This document shows positions 16,552 to 24,305 of a stretch of 64,000 bases of DNA, in pieces. Positions within the stretch are counted from its first letter, which is position 1. Every line of letters begins with the position of its first letter. Below the pieces are notes generated by a model. The model was not told the origin of the DNA. It did no database searches and saw only the letters and a program-made list of their open reading frames with translations. The position numbers and the translations under genes are program-made. This DNA comes from Nonomuraea sediminis (GTDB lineage Bacteria; Actinomycetota; Actinomycetes; Streptosporangiales; Streptosporangiaceae). The DNA lies in NCBI RefSeq assembly GCF_018531495.1, contig NZ_JAHDTI010000013.1, forward strand, positions 124,001-188,000. Reading direction: 5' to 3'.

Positions 16552-17507
16552 CGCTGCTCGAGGCGAGCGACCTGCACGTGGAGTTCGCCTCAAGGGGACG
16601 GCGTGCCCGCGCGGTCGACGGGGTGAACCTGGCGATCGAGGCGGGCGAGATCGTGGCGCTGGTCGGCGAGTCCGGCTGCGGCAAGACCACCCTCGCCCGC
16701 ACGCTGCTCGGCCTGGAGCGCCCTTCCTCCGGCTCGGTGACGTACGGCGGGGCCAAGCTCAGCTACCGCGGCAAGGCGCTCAAGGCCCACCGGCGCGAGG
16801 TGCAGCTCGTCCTGCAGGACCCGATGGGCTCGCTGAACCCGCGCCAGACCGTGTACGAGGCGGTCGCCGAGGGCCCGCGCATCCACGGGATGCCCGACGA
16901 GGAGAAGATCGTCGCCGACGCGCTCGCCAAGGCGGGGCTGCGGCCGCCGGAGCGGTTCTTCCTGCGCTACCCGCACGAGCTGTCCGGCGGGCAGCGCCAG
17001 CGCGTGGTCATCGCGGGGGCGCTGGCGCTCGACCCGAAGGTGCTCATCGCTGACGAGCCGGTGGCCTCGCTCGACGCCTCGGTCCGCGGCGAGATCCTGG
17101 CGCTGCTGCTCAAGCTGCGCCAGGACCTCGGGCTGTCGGCGCTGGTCGTCACCCACGACCTGGGCCTGGCCTGGAACATCGCCGACCGCGTGGCGGTGAT
17201 GTACCTGGGCAGGATCGTCGAGTCGGGTCCCGTCGAGCAGGTGCTGACCGCGCCGCGGCATCCGTACACGCAGGCGCTGCTGAGCGTGCTGCCCGAGTCG
17301 CCGGAGCGGATCGTGCTGTCCGGCGAGCCGCCGGACCCGACCCGCATCCCCGGCGGGTGCCGCTTCCACGCCCGCTGCCAGGAGCTGGCCTCCGGCAAGG
17401 CCGCGGAGGCGGGTGTGGACGGCAGGTGCCGTTCGGAGCTGCTGAGCGTGCTGCCCGCCGTACCGCAGGCGCAGGCCGCCTGCCACTACGCGGCGCTGAG
17501 CGCGTGA
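16548..17507 (+). CDS. peptide/nickel ABC importer ATPase (DppF type)
   Basis: A 319-residue ATPase. Walker A is GESGCGKTT, the Q-loop VLQDPMGSLNPRQTV, the signature ELSGGQRQRVVIAGAL, and Walker B VLIADEPVASLD. The C-terminal extension holds GCRFHARCQEL but lacks the usual second pair of cysteines seen in the partner. Last gene of the operon: a strong hairpin follows four bases after its stop. With its partners it would drive uptake of a peptide, nickel chelate or similar solute. Confidence 0.93.
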   Translation: MTLLEASDLHVEFASRGRRARAVDGVNLAIEAGEIVALVGESGCGKTTLARTLLGLERPSSGSVTYGGAKLSYRGKALKAHRREVQLVLQDPMGSLNPRQTVYEAVAEGPRIHGMPDEEKIVADALAKAGLRPPERFFLRYPHELSGGQRQRVVIAGALALDPKVLIADEPVASLDASVRGEILALLLKLRQDLGLSALVVTHDLGLAWNIADRVAVMYLGRIVESGPVEQVLTAPRHPYTQALLSVLPESPERIVLSGEPPDPTRIPGGCRFHARCQELASGKAAEAGVDGRCRSELLSVLPAVPQAQAACHYAALSA

Positions 17508-17510
17508 GCC

Positions 17511-17542
17511 CGACGGCCCGCGGCGGAAGCCGCGGGCCGTCG
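17511..17542. terminator. terminator hairpin after the ABC importer operon
   Basis: A perfect 14-bp stem with a GGAA tetraloop. It lies between the convergent importer operon and the NmrA-type reductase gene, so it can serve both strands. Confidence 0.85.
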
Positions 17543-17553
17543 ATGGGGGCGAA

Positions 17554-18378
17554 CTAGGCGGTGAAGGCGGCGGCGTGCTCGGCCGCCCACTGGGAGAAGG
17601 CGCGGGCGGGGCGGCCGGTGACGTCCTCGACCGTCGAGACGACCGTCTTGCCGATGTCGGGGGTGTTGCCGAGGGCCTGGATGAGGAAGCCGATCGTCTC
17701 CTCGCCCATGCCGTCGGCCCGCCACTTGGCCTTCGCCTGCTCCTCGGTGAGCTCCACGAAGGTGATCTCGCGGCCCAGCGCCTCGGCCAGCATGCGCACC
17801 TTGTCCCGGGTCGCGATGGCCTCGGGACCGGTGATCGTCAGAGTCTCGCCGTGGTGGCCGCCCTCGACCAGGACCGTCGCCGCGACCGCCGCGATGTCCG
17901 CCTCGTGGACCAGCGCGCTCAGCCGGCCGCCGAACGGCTCCCTGATCACGCCTTCGGCCTTGATCGACTCGGCCCACCACATCAGCGTGTTGGACATGAA
18001 CTCCACCGGCTGCAGCAGCGTCCACTCCAGACTGCTCGCGGCCAGCGCCTGCTCCATCGGACCGTCGGCCCTGCCGCCCAGCACGGTGATGCGCCTGACG
18101 CCCGCCGCGGCGGCCACCTCGATGATCCGCTCGCCGTTCTTCAGCGGCTGGTAGTCGTCGCCCGCGAAGTTGATCAGGTGGGCCGCGGTGACGCCTTCGA
18201 AAGCCTCCTTGAGGCTGTCGGGGTCGGCCAGGTCGCCGCCCACGACCTCGACGCCCTCGGGGAGCTCGGCCTTGGCGGGGTTTCTCGTGAGTGCGCGGAC
18301 CCGCTGCCCGGACTGGACGAGCTGCTCGACCAGCTGACGGCCGACGGTGCCGGTGGCTCCGGTGACGAGGATGGTCAT
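17554..18378 (-). CDS. NmrA-like NAD(P)H-binding reductase
   Basis: A 274-residue atypical short-chain dehydrogenase. ILVTGATGTVGRQLVEQL is the Rossmann loop, RVRALTRNPAKAELP the NADP-preferring second strand, and VEVVGGDLADPDSL the third. The catalytic YxxxK of classical SDRs is absent, as in NmrA/quinone-reductase-2-like sensors. Strong ribosome binding site AAGGAG. Two copies of an operator-like sequence lie 20-67 bp upstream, but no regulator is adjacent. Confidence 0.85.
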   Translation of the reverse strand: MTILVTGATGTVGRQLVEQLVQSGQRVRALTRNPAKAELPEGVEVVGGDLADPDSLKEAFEGVTAAHLINFAGDDYQPLKNGERIIEVAAAAGVRRITVLGGRADGPMEQALAASSLEWTLLQPVEFMSNTLMWWAESIKAEGVIREPFGGRLSALVHEADIAAVAATVLVEGGHHGETLTITGPEAIATRDKVRMLAEALGREITFVELTEEQAKAKWRADGMGEETIGFLIQALGNTPDIGKTVVSTVEDVTGRPARAFSQWAAEHAAAFTA

Positions 18379-18397
18379 GGCGGGCTCCTTAGGTTTG

Positions 18398-18445
18398 GAA
18401 CGGAACGCTTGATTCCACTATAACAGAACGGAACGCTTCATTCCA
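18398..18445. promoter_or_regulatory. tandem operator repeats upstream of the NmrA-type gene
   Basis: Two 20-bp copies at 18398-18417 and 18426-18445, identical except one base, spaced 28 bp apart (about 2.7 helical turns). Each contains GGAACG..ATTCC as an imperfect inverted repeat, the size and symmetry of a TetR or HxlR operator. The cognate regulator is not local. Confidence 0.6.
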
Positions 18446-18534
18446 ATAGCTCAATCCGGTAACAGCCCGTCATGTCCGCCTTGCGTGTGGTTAGGTAGGA
18501 CTTGACTGATCACGGCCGGAAGCGGAGTTAGGGA

Positions 18535-19398
18535 TTGTCAAGTTTCGGGTGGCGCCATTCGCTGTTCGCGCCCGCGGTGGCCGTTGTGGTCTCGGCGTTG
18601 CTCATGCTGGCCGGCGCGGTGGGCGCGCTGCTGCGGGCCGTCGGAGCGACCACGGCGCCGACCGCTGCCGAGCTGGTGGTCACGTTGATCATCGCGGTCT
18701 TCCTCACGACGGTGCTGCGCATCGTGCGGGCCGTACCGGAGATCCAGCGCGAGAACGCCGCGATCAGGCGGGCGCGGGCGAACATCCAGGCGGCCGGCAC
18801 GAACTCCGACACGCTCGTCGGCCGGCGGCTCGCGCTGTTCAAAGAGGCGGCCGAGGCGGGCACCGACCCCGAGGCGGTGCTGAGCGCCAGGTCGGCGCTG
18901 GACGAGGGCGAAATGGCCAACAAGCACCATCTCGACCACGCGCTGATCTGGGCGCTGCCGGTGTTCGGCTTCATCGGCACGGCGCTGACCATGGCCGCGA
19001 TGGTCACCTCCTTCGCCGACGGTCTCGACGGCGACGGCAGCCCGGCCCGGCTGATGACCGCGCTGAAGGCGCAGGTGCTGCCCGAGCTGGCCTCCGCGTT
19101 CGGCGTCACGCTGATCGCGCTGTTCCTCAGCGTGCTGGCCTTCGGCCTGATGGCCTTCGTCGAGCGCGGCGAGCGGATGGCCGTCGGCGAGGCGGACGAG
19201 GTGTTCCTGACCTACGTGGCGCGCCTGCCCGCCAAGCAAGCCGGGCCAGCCATGCACGGGCTCGTGCAGGAGCTGGCGCTGACCAGGGGGCGGACCGAGG
19301 AGCTCACCAAGGGCCTGGACGCGCTGCGGACCGCGGTCGAGCAGCTGAGCGCGATCGAGGGCCGGCCGCACCGGTACACGCTGGTGAGGGAGCCGTGA
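18535..19398 (+). CDS. MotA/TolQ/ExbB-like proton channel subunit
   Basis: A 287-residue membrane protein starting with TTG at 18535 (GGAG seven bases upstream). Helices lie at about 12-32, 46-64, 136-158 and 185-208. The sequence ALPVFGFIGTALTMAAMVTS matches the third helix of the MotA/TolQ/ExbB family, and SAFGVTLIALFLSVLAFGLM the fourth, which line the proton path. The large cytoplasmic part between helices 2 and 3 (65-135) is helical and charged, and the C-terminal 60 residues are cytoplasmic. The GTG of the next gene overlaps its stop, giving a two-gene unit. It would form the A-subunit ring of a stator-like complex. Confidence 0.78.
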   Translation: MSSFGWRHSLFAPAVAVVVSALLMLAGAVGALLRAVGATTAPTAAELVVTLIIAVFLTTVLRIVRAVPEIQRENAAIRRARANIQAAGTNSDTLVGRRLALFKEAAEAGTDPEAVLSARSALDEGEMANKHHLDHALIWALPVFGFIGTALTMAAMVTSFADGLDGDGSPARLMTALKAQVLPELASAFGVTLIALFLSVLAFGLMAFVERGERMAVGEADEVFLTYVARLPAKQAGPAMHGLVQELALTRGRTEELTKGLDALRTAVEQLSAIEGRPHRYTLVREP

Positions 19399-20042
19399 GG
19401 CGGCGTACCGCCAGGGCCTTCGCACCGCCGCTCGACCTGCGCTTCATCGACCTGTTCATGGCGATCATCCTGGCGCTGTCGTTCATCGCGATCATGCTGA
19501 CCGTGGTCGCCAGAATGCTGCCCACGGACGCCGCCACGCCGCCCGCGCCCACCGCGCGCAAGGAGACCGTGGCCGAGCTCAAGAGGCAGCTCGACGCCGC
19601 GATCGCCGCCAAGCAGCAGGCCGAGACGCAGCTGCGGGCCGTCAAGGGCCAGGCGGCCGAGCACGTCTCCTTCGGCCTGCCGTGGTGGCTCATCGGGCTG
19701 TGCGCGCTGCTCGGCGTGATCGCGCTGTTCCTGGCCTGGCGGGTCAGGCTGCACCGCGGCGGCGACCTGCCGCGGCTGTGGGCCTGGCTGGCGGGGACCG
19801 CGGTGGTGGCCGCGGTCACCTGGTGGACCCGCTCGAACGCCGACGTCGCGGGCAACCTGCGCCTGGCCGACCTGTCCTGGTGGGGGATCGACGCGCTCTG
19901 CCTCGGGTTGCTGCTGGTCGCCTACGTGCTGGTCAGCAGCATCCGCGAGAGCCGGACCACGATGGGCCAGATCCGCACGCGGTCAGGCCACGCGCGTGCC
20001 GCCCAGCCACGTGCCGAGGACCGGGACATGGCGCAGTTCTAG
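19395..20042 (+). CDS. MotB/ExbD-like membrane partner with extra C-terminal helices
   Basis: A 215-residue protein. DLRFIDLFMAIILALSFIAI places an aspartate (Asp19) at the start of the first helix, as in the proton-carrying helix of MotB/ExbD/TolR. A short coiled coil follows at about 56-88. Instead of a peptidoglycan-binding or TolR periplasmic domain there are three more helices (about 97-116, 128-144, 163-182) and an Arg-rich tail. Starts with GTG overlapping the previous stop. The last 60 bp overlap the convergent amidohydrolase. Assigning it as a B subunit is inference from position and the Asp-bearing helix. Confidence 0.6.
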   Translation: MRRRTARAFAPPLDLRFIDLFMAIILALSFIAIMLTVVARMLPTDAATPPAPTARKETVAELKRQLDAAIAAKQQAETQLRAVKGQAAEHVSFGLPWWLIGLCALLGVIALFLAWRVRLHRGGDLPRLWAWLAGTAVVAAVTWWTRSNADVAGNLRLADLSWWGIDALCLGLLLVAYVLVSSIRESRTTMGQIRTRSGHARAAQPRAEDRDMAQF

Positions 20043-21560
20043 CGGCGCCACCTCGCGCGGGTCGCGTTCCAGCCACACCAGGTCGGCGTCCATGCCGGCG
20101 GCCAGCGTGCCCCGGCGGTCCTCGGCGAAGGCCTGGTAGGCCACGCCCCAGGTGTAGGCGCGCAGCGCGTCGTCCAGCCCGAGCCGCTCATCCGGCGTCC
20201 ACGGCGGCGAGCCGTCGAGGGTCTGCCTGGTCGTGGCGATCTGGATGCCGAGCAGTGGCTCCTGCGAGCTGACCGGCCAGTCGCTCCCGAACGACAGCAC
20301 CGCGCCGCCGGCCCGCAACGACTCCATCGGATACTGCAGGTCGGCCCGCGGCTGCCCGAGCCTGGGCACGCTCAGCTCCGTCTGCAGCGGATCGAGCTGC
20401 GCCCAGAGCGGCTCGAAGTTCGCGATCACCCCGAGCTCGGCGAAGCGCGCCAGATCGGCCGGATCCACCAGCTGCGTGTGCGCGATCACCGGCCGCCGGT
20501 CCCACCGCTCATTGGTCCGTACGGCCAGCGCCACGGCATCCAGCGCCGCCCGGATCCCGCCGTCGCCGATGGCGTGGATGTGCACCTGGAACCCGTCGGC
20601 GTCGAACGCCACCACGGCCTCGGCCAGTGCCTTCTGATCCCAGACGGGCATGCCGCAGGAGTGCGGGGCGTCCGCGTACGGTTCGAGCATGGCCGCGGTG
20701 CCGCCCTCGATGACCCCGTCGGCGAAGAACTTCACGGTGTTGGCCGTCACCAGCTCGCGCCCGTCCACCTGCTGCCGCAGGGCCGTGAACTCCGCGCGCT
20801 GGCCGCGCCAGCGGTCGGGGTCGGCACGGAACCCCAGGTTGGCGCGGAACCTCAGCTCGCCTCGGCGCTCGGCCTCCAGGTAGGCGGGCACCATGTACGG
20901 CTCGACCCAGGCGTCCTGCACCCAGGTGATGCCGGCGGCGGCCATCGCCCTGCCCGCCTCGGCCAGGCCCTCCACCAGTTCGTCCATGGACTTGGCGGGG
21001 ACCAGGTCGAGGACGAGGTCGCAGGCGTGCCACTCGCGGAGGGTGCCCATCGGGGTTCCGTCGGCCCGCCGTACGATCCAGCCGAGCCGCGGGTCGGGGG
21101 TGTCCGGCTTTATCCCGGCGCGCTCGAGGGCGGGGGTGTTGCACCAGACGGTGTGGTAGTCGTAGGCCCGCAGCACCACGGGGCGGTCGGGCACCACCTC
21201 GTCCAGCCAGCGCGCGTCGAACTCGCCGCCGGGCACGATCGTCGGGTCGTAGCTGCCGCCCACGATCCACTCCAGCTCCGGGTGTCCGGCGGCGTACCGG
21301 CCGACCTCGGCGACGATCTCCGCCACCGTCGTGCACGGCTTGATCTGCGGGCCCTGCGCCTCGAGCCCGCCGAACAGGGGGTGCGCGTGCCCGTCGCCGA
21401 AGGCCGGCATCAGGAACCCGCCACCCAGGTCGATCACGGATCCACCCTGCCGTACCGCCTCGTCGCCCAGGGCGGACACCCTGCCGTCGCGCACGGACAG
21501 CGCGTGCGTGACGTCGTGGCCCGTCCAGATCGTGCCTCCGGTGAACAGCAGGTCAGACAC
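19983..21560 (-). CDS. amidohydrolase family 3 protein (YtcJ-like)
   Basis: A 525-residue metal-dependent hydrolase. FLMPAFGDGHAHPLFGG contains the HxH metal site. VNTPALERAG-like text (WCNTPALERAG) and the long central part TWVQDAWVEPYMVPAYLEAE fit the amidohydrolase_3/YtcJ group. AIGDGGIRAALDA and VIAHTQLVDPADLARFAELG hold two further histidines, and SFGSDWPVSSQEPLLGIQIA the final aspartate. Substrate unknown. GTG at 21560 with GGAGGAG about seven bases upstream. The start overlaps the end of the decayed permease upstream (GTGTCTGA). Confidence 0.87.
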   Translation of the reverse strand: MSDLLFTGGTIWTGHDVTHALSVRDGRVSALGDEAVRQGGSVIDLGGGFLMPAFGDGHAHPLFGGLEAQGPQIKPCTTVAEIVAEVGRYAAGHPELEWIVGGSYDPTIVPGGEFDARWLDEVVPDRPVVLRAYDYHTVWCNTPALERAGIKPDTPDPRLGWIVRRADGTPMGTLREWHACDLVLDLVPAKSMDELVEGLAEAGRAMAAAGITWVQDAWVEPYMVPAYLEAERRGELRFRANLGFRADPDRWRGQRAEFTALRQQVDGRELVTANTVKFFADGVIEGGTAAMLEPYADAPHSCGMPVWDQKALAEAVVAFDADGFQVHIHAIGDGGIRAALDAVALAVRTNERWDRRPVIAHTQLVDPADLARFAELGVIANFEPLWAQLDPLQTELSVPRLGQPRADLQYPMESLRAGGAVLSFGSDWPVSSQEPLLGIQIATTRQTLDGSPPWTPDERLGLDDALRAYTWGVAYQAFAEDRRGTLAAGMDADLVWLERDPREVAPLELRHVPVLGTWLGGTRVA

Positions 21561-21735
21561 TCGCGGTCTCCTCCACATCGACGGTCGTGAGCTGGGCGTA
21601 GCGTCCGGGGTCGCGGCGGCGGATGCGCATGCCGGTGCCGTTGGTCCAGGAAGATCACGCTGTACGGGTCGGACCCGGCCGGCGTGCCCAGCAGGATGAT
21701 CACCAGCGACAGCACGATCTGCGTGACCCAAAACT
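21558..21735 (-). pseudogene. relic of an APC-type permease C-terminus
   Basis: On the minus strand, FWVTQIVLSLVIILLGTPAG continues as SDPYSVIFL, which looks like a late membrane helix and the 'DPY..F' turn of APC-superfamily permeases. The frame then slips and continues WTNGTGMRIRRRDPGRYAQL to a TGA at 21558-21560 that overlaps the amidohydrolase start. No start codon exists: a TAG lies just upstream, within the operator. It appears that almost the whole permease was deleted, leaving its promoter/operator and tail. The family call rests on short text only. Confidence 0.5.
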
Positions 21736-21750
21736 AAATGCTTTAGTTTA
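21732..21750. promoter_or_regulatory. TetR operator palindrome
   Basis: AAACTAAA and TTTAGTTT form perfect 8-bp arms around TGC, an AT-rich island in GC-rich DNA. It lies directly upstream of the TetR gene and of the permease relic/amidohydrolase unit on the other strand. Confidence 0.7.
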
Positions 21751-21783
21751 TTGGGAGGGGACAGTACCCCGCTCTGCCGGAGA

Positions 21784-22506
21784 ATGGAAGACATGGGCAG
21801 ACGGCCGATGCTGGATCGGGAGCGCCTCTTCGCCGAGGCGCTGCTTCTCGTGGACGAGGAGGGCGCGGAGGCGCTGACGGTGACGCGCCTGGCGCGCAGG
21901 CTCGGCGTGCGGGCCGCCTCGCTCTACAACCACGTGTCGGGGCGCGAGGAGATCATCGAGGGCATCCGCGACCTGGTGGTCACCGAGATGGACCTGGAGG
22001 CGCTCGACGCCGGCCACTGGCCGACGGCGCTGACGCTCTGGGCCAGGTCGTACGTGGCGGCCTTCGCCCGGCATCCGAACACGATCCGGCTGCTGGCCAA
22101 CACGACGATCAGGTCGTCGCTCACTCTTGAGATGTACGAGCGGGCCGTGTCGCTCCTGGAGGGCGCCGGCTGGCCCAAGGACCGGGTGGTCGCCGTGTTC
22201 ACGGCGGTCGAGTCGTTCGCGATCGGGTCGGCGCTCGACCTCGTCGCGCCCAGCGTCATGATCGATCCCGCCGGGCGCGAGGTGCCGCTGCTGTCGTCGG
22301 CTCTTGCGGGTGAGCATCCCGAGCGCGCCATGGAGGCCTTCGACCTAGGCCTGAGTGCGCTGGTGGCCGGCCTGGTAGTCCTTCAGCGTGATGGCGACGG
22401 CCGCCTCGCGGATGGGACCGGCGATCCGCTCGATCATCTTGTCGCGGCCAGGCATGTGCGGCATCAGCTTGATCGCCCGGAGCTGGACCCAGATCGCGAA
22501 CTTTGA
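21784..22506 (+). CDS. TetR family regulator with run-on C-terminus
   Basis: A 240-residue TetR regulator. GRRPMLDRERLFAEALLLVD followed by LTVTRLARRLGVRAASLYNH is the DNA-binding domain. The ligand domain ends at AFDLGLSALVAGL, where such proteins normally stop. Here the frame runs on for over 40 residues through sequence that is the antisense of the convergent monooxygenase gene, an overlap of 162 bp. ATG at 21784 or 21793 are both possible; neither has a clear ribosome binding site. Confidence 0.82.
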   Translation: MEDMGRRPMLDRERLFAEALLLVDEEGAEALTVTRLARRLGVRAASLYNHVSGREEIIEGIRDLVVTEMDLEALDAGHWPTALTLWARSYVAAFARHPNTIRLLANTTIRSSLTLEMYERAVSLLEGAGWPKDRVVAVFTAVESFAIGSALDLVAPSVMIDPAGREVPLLSSALAGEHPERAMEAFDLGLSALVAGLVVLQRDGDGRLADGTGDPLDHLVAARHVRHQLDRPELDPDREL

Positions 22507-23550
22507 CGGGATGACCATGCCCTTGACGTTGGCCGGGCCGAGCTTCTGGTTCTTCTCCACGAACGGCCGCATCTCGCGCTCGTAGGCCGCGAAGGCGTCC
22601 TCGATCCTGGCGTGTGACGCGAGCTCGCCCGCCAGGACGTAGGCGCCCACGAGCGCCAGGCTGGTGCCCTGCCCCGAGGCGGGGGAGGCGCAGTAGGCCG
22701 CGTCGCCGAGCAGCACGACCCGCCCGCGCGACCAGCGGTCCATGTGGATCTGGCTGATCGAGTCGAAGTAGAAGTCCCTGGCCTGGCCGACGGCCGTGAG
22801 CAGCTCGGGCACCTTCCAGCCGACGCCGGCCATGGCCTCGGTCAGCTGCCTCTTCTGCTGCGCCACGTCGCGGTAGTCGTAGGGCTCGGTGGACGACCAC
22901 ATGAACAGCGCCTTCGCGCTGGTGTCGTGCCGGGTGCTGTAGACGTTGGCGGTACGGCCGGGCGCCGCGTGCACCGCTTCCTCGCGGTCGAGGCCGAGCG
23001 TGTTGGGCACGGTCGAGATCGAGACGCGGTAGCCCAGGTCGCGGATGAACTGCGACTCGTCGCCGAAGACGATCCTGCGGGTGTTGGAGTGCACGCCGTC
23101 GGCGCCGATGACCAGGTCGAAGCGGCGGGCGGGGGAACGCTCGAAGGTGACCAGGCCGTCCTCGGAGATGCTCGTGATCGAGTCGCCGAAGATGTACTCG
23201 ACCTCGCTGCGGGTCAGGTCGTAGAGGATCTCGTTGAGGTCGCCCCGCATGATCTCCTCGTCGGCGCCCTCGCGCCCGCCGAACAGGTCCGCGTCCATCG
23301 CGGCGACCTTGCGGCCCTTGGCGTCGTAGTGGGTGGCGACGCGCATCTCCGTGCTCCTGGCGCGGACCCGGTCCATGATGCCCATCCGCTCGACCACGTC
23401 GAGCGCCTTGCCGCGGATGTCGACCTTGTAGCCGCCCTCGCGGATCGACGGAGCCCGCTCCACGACCGTCGGGGTGAAGCCGTGACGCCGCAGCCAGTAG
23501 GCGATGGAGGTGCCCGCGATGCTCGCGCCGGAGATCAGAATGTTCGTCAT
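22345..23550 (-). CDS. FAD-dependent monooxygenase (PHBH/TetX-like)
   Basis: A 401-residue flavin monooxygenase. ILISGASIAGTSIAYWLRR is the FAD-binding loop. FDLVIGADGVHSNTRR is the DG motif. RVVLLGDAAYCASPASGQGT is the GD motif. Length and motif order fit single-component aromatic or antibiotic hydroxylases, including TetX relatives. It is divergent from a TetR gene 75 bp away, the likely regulator. Its 3' end overlaps the run-on part of another TetR gene. Confidence 0.88.
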   Translation of the reverse strand: MTNILISGASIAGTSIAYWLRRHGFTPTVVERAPSIREGGYKVDIRGKALDVVERMGIMDRVRARSTEMRVATHYDAKGRKVAAMDADLFGGREGADEEIMRGDLNEILYDLTRSEVEYIFGDSITSISEDGLVTFERSPARRFDLVIGADGVHSNTRRIVFGDESQFIRDLGYRVSISTVPNTLGLDREEAVHAAPGRTANVYSTRHDTSAKALFMWSSTEPYDYRDVAQQKRQLTEAMAGVGWKVPELLTAVGQARDFYFDSISQIHMDRWSRGRVVLLGDAAYCASPASGQGTSLALVGAYVLAGELASHARIEDAFAAYEREMRPFVEKNQKLGPANVKGMVIPSKFAIWVQLRAIKLMPHMPGRDKMIERIAGPIREAAVAITLKDYQAGHQRTQA

Positions 23551-23573
23551 GGCGAGAACGGTACAGAAGTCTG

Positions 23574-23585
23574 AGACGCTTGTCT
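23574..23585. promoter_or_regulatory. operator candidate between monooxygenase and TetR
   Basis: AGAC and GTCT arms around GCTT, with a further GAGACG..TTAGACTC pattern at about 23598-23619. Short and imperfect, but it is the only symmetric sequence in the divergent promoter region. Confidence 0.35.
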
Positions 23586-23625
23586 AGGACGATGTTTTGA
23601 GACGTACGTGTTAGACTCTGGAGGC

Positions 23626-24192
23626 ATGGGTAACCGCGAAGATCTTCTGGAAGCCGCGAAGAAGTGCCTGCGGGACAAGGGCTTCTCGCGCACCACCGCG
23701 CGCGACATCGCCAACGCCTCAGGGGTGAGCCTGGCCGGGATCGGCTATCACTTCAGGTCCAAGGACGCCCTGATGAACGAGGCGTTGTTCGAGGTCATGC
23801 GCGAGTGGGGCGACGAGATGGAGGCCGCGCTGGCCGCCGACATCAGCCCCGACGCCACGCCCGCGGAACGCTTCGAGGCGGCGTGGGACCGGATCATCGC
23901 CTCCTTCGACCGGCTGCGGCCGCTCTGGATCACGCAGTTCGAGCTGCTCAGCCAGCTCGACCATCTGCCGGAGGTGCGCAAACAGCTCGCCCAGAACATC
24001 CTCGAGGCCCGGTACGGTCTGGCCCAGCTCTTCGAGGGCATCGACCCGGCGGCCGAGCCCGAGCGGGCCCGCCTGGTCGGCACGTTCTACCAGGCGATGC
24101 TCACGGGCCTGGTGGGCCAGTGGCTGATAGACCCCGCGACGGCTCTCAAGGGCGCCGAGGTCTCCGCGGCCCTTCGCATGCTCAATCTTTGA
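23626..24192 (+). CDS. TetR/AcrR family regulator
   Basis: A 188-residue regulator. NREDLLEAAKKCLRDKGFSR then TTARDIANASGVSLAGIGYH forms the DNA-binding domain, with GYHF in the recognition helix. The C-terminal domain has RLRPLWITQFELLSQLDHLP, typical of TetR_C6-type domains. GGAGG lies only one base before the ATG, so a GTG 18 bases upstream is an alternative start. Divergent from the FAD monooxygenase. Confidence 0.87.
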   Translation: MGNREDLLEAAKKCLRDKGFSRTTARDIANASGVSLAGIGYHFRSKDALMNEALFEVMREWGDEMEAALAADISPDATPAERFEAAWDRIIASFDRLRPLWITQFELLSQLDHLPEVRKQLAQNILEARYGLAQLFEGIDPAAEPERARLVGTFYQAMLTGLVGQWLIDPATALKGAEVSAALRMLNL

Positions 24193-24221
24193 CGCCGAGC
24201 CCCGCCGCCCGCCTGCTGCTT

Positions 24222-24240
24222 CGCGCCACGTTCTGGCGCG
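24222..24240. terminator. hairpin between convergent genes
   Basis: CGCGCCA and TGGCGCG pair perfectly around CGTTC, 30 bp after the TetR stop and 66 bp before the end of the convergent DinB-like gene. Confidence 0.55.
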
Positions 24241-24305
24241 TTCCAAGTTGGTCGGCCGCGTCGCACGCTGTCGTAAGTGGGGGTGATCGTGGTGCATGGG
24301 GGGTG

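Noticed and set aside
18535..20042. Zorya-type anti-phage system
   Set aside because: ZorA-like and ZorB-like features are partial only: no long tail, no OmpA-like domain, and no ZorC/ZorD/ZorE genes nearby.
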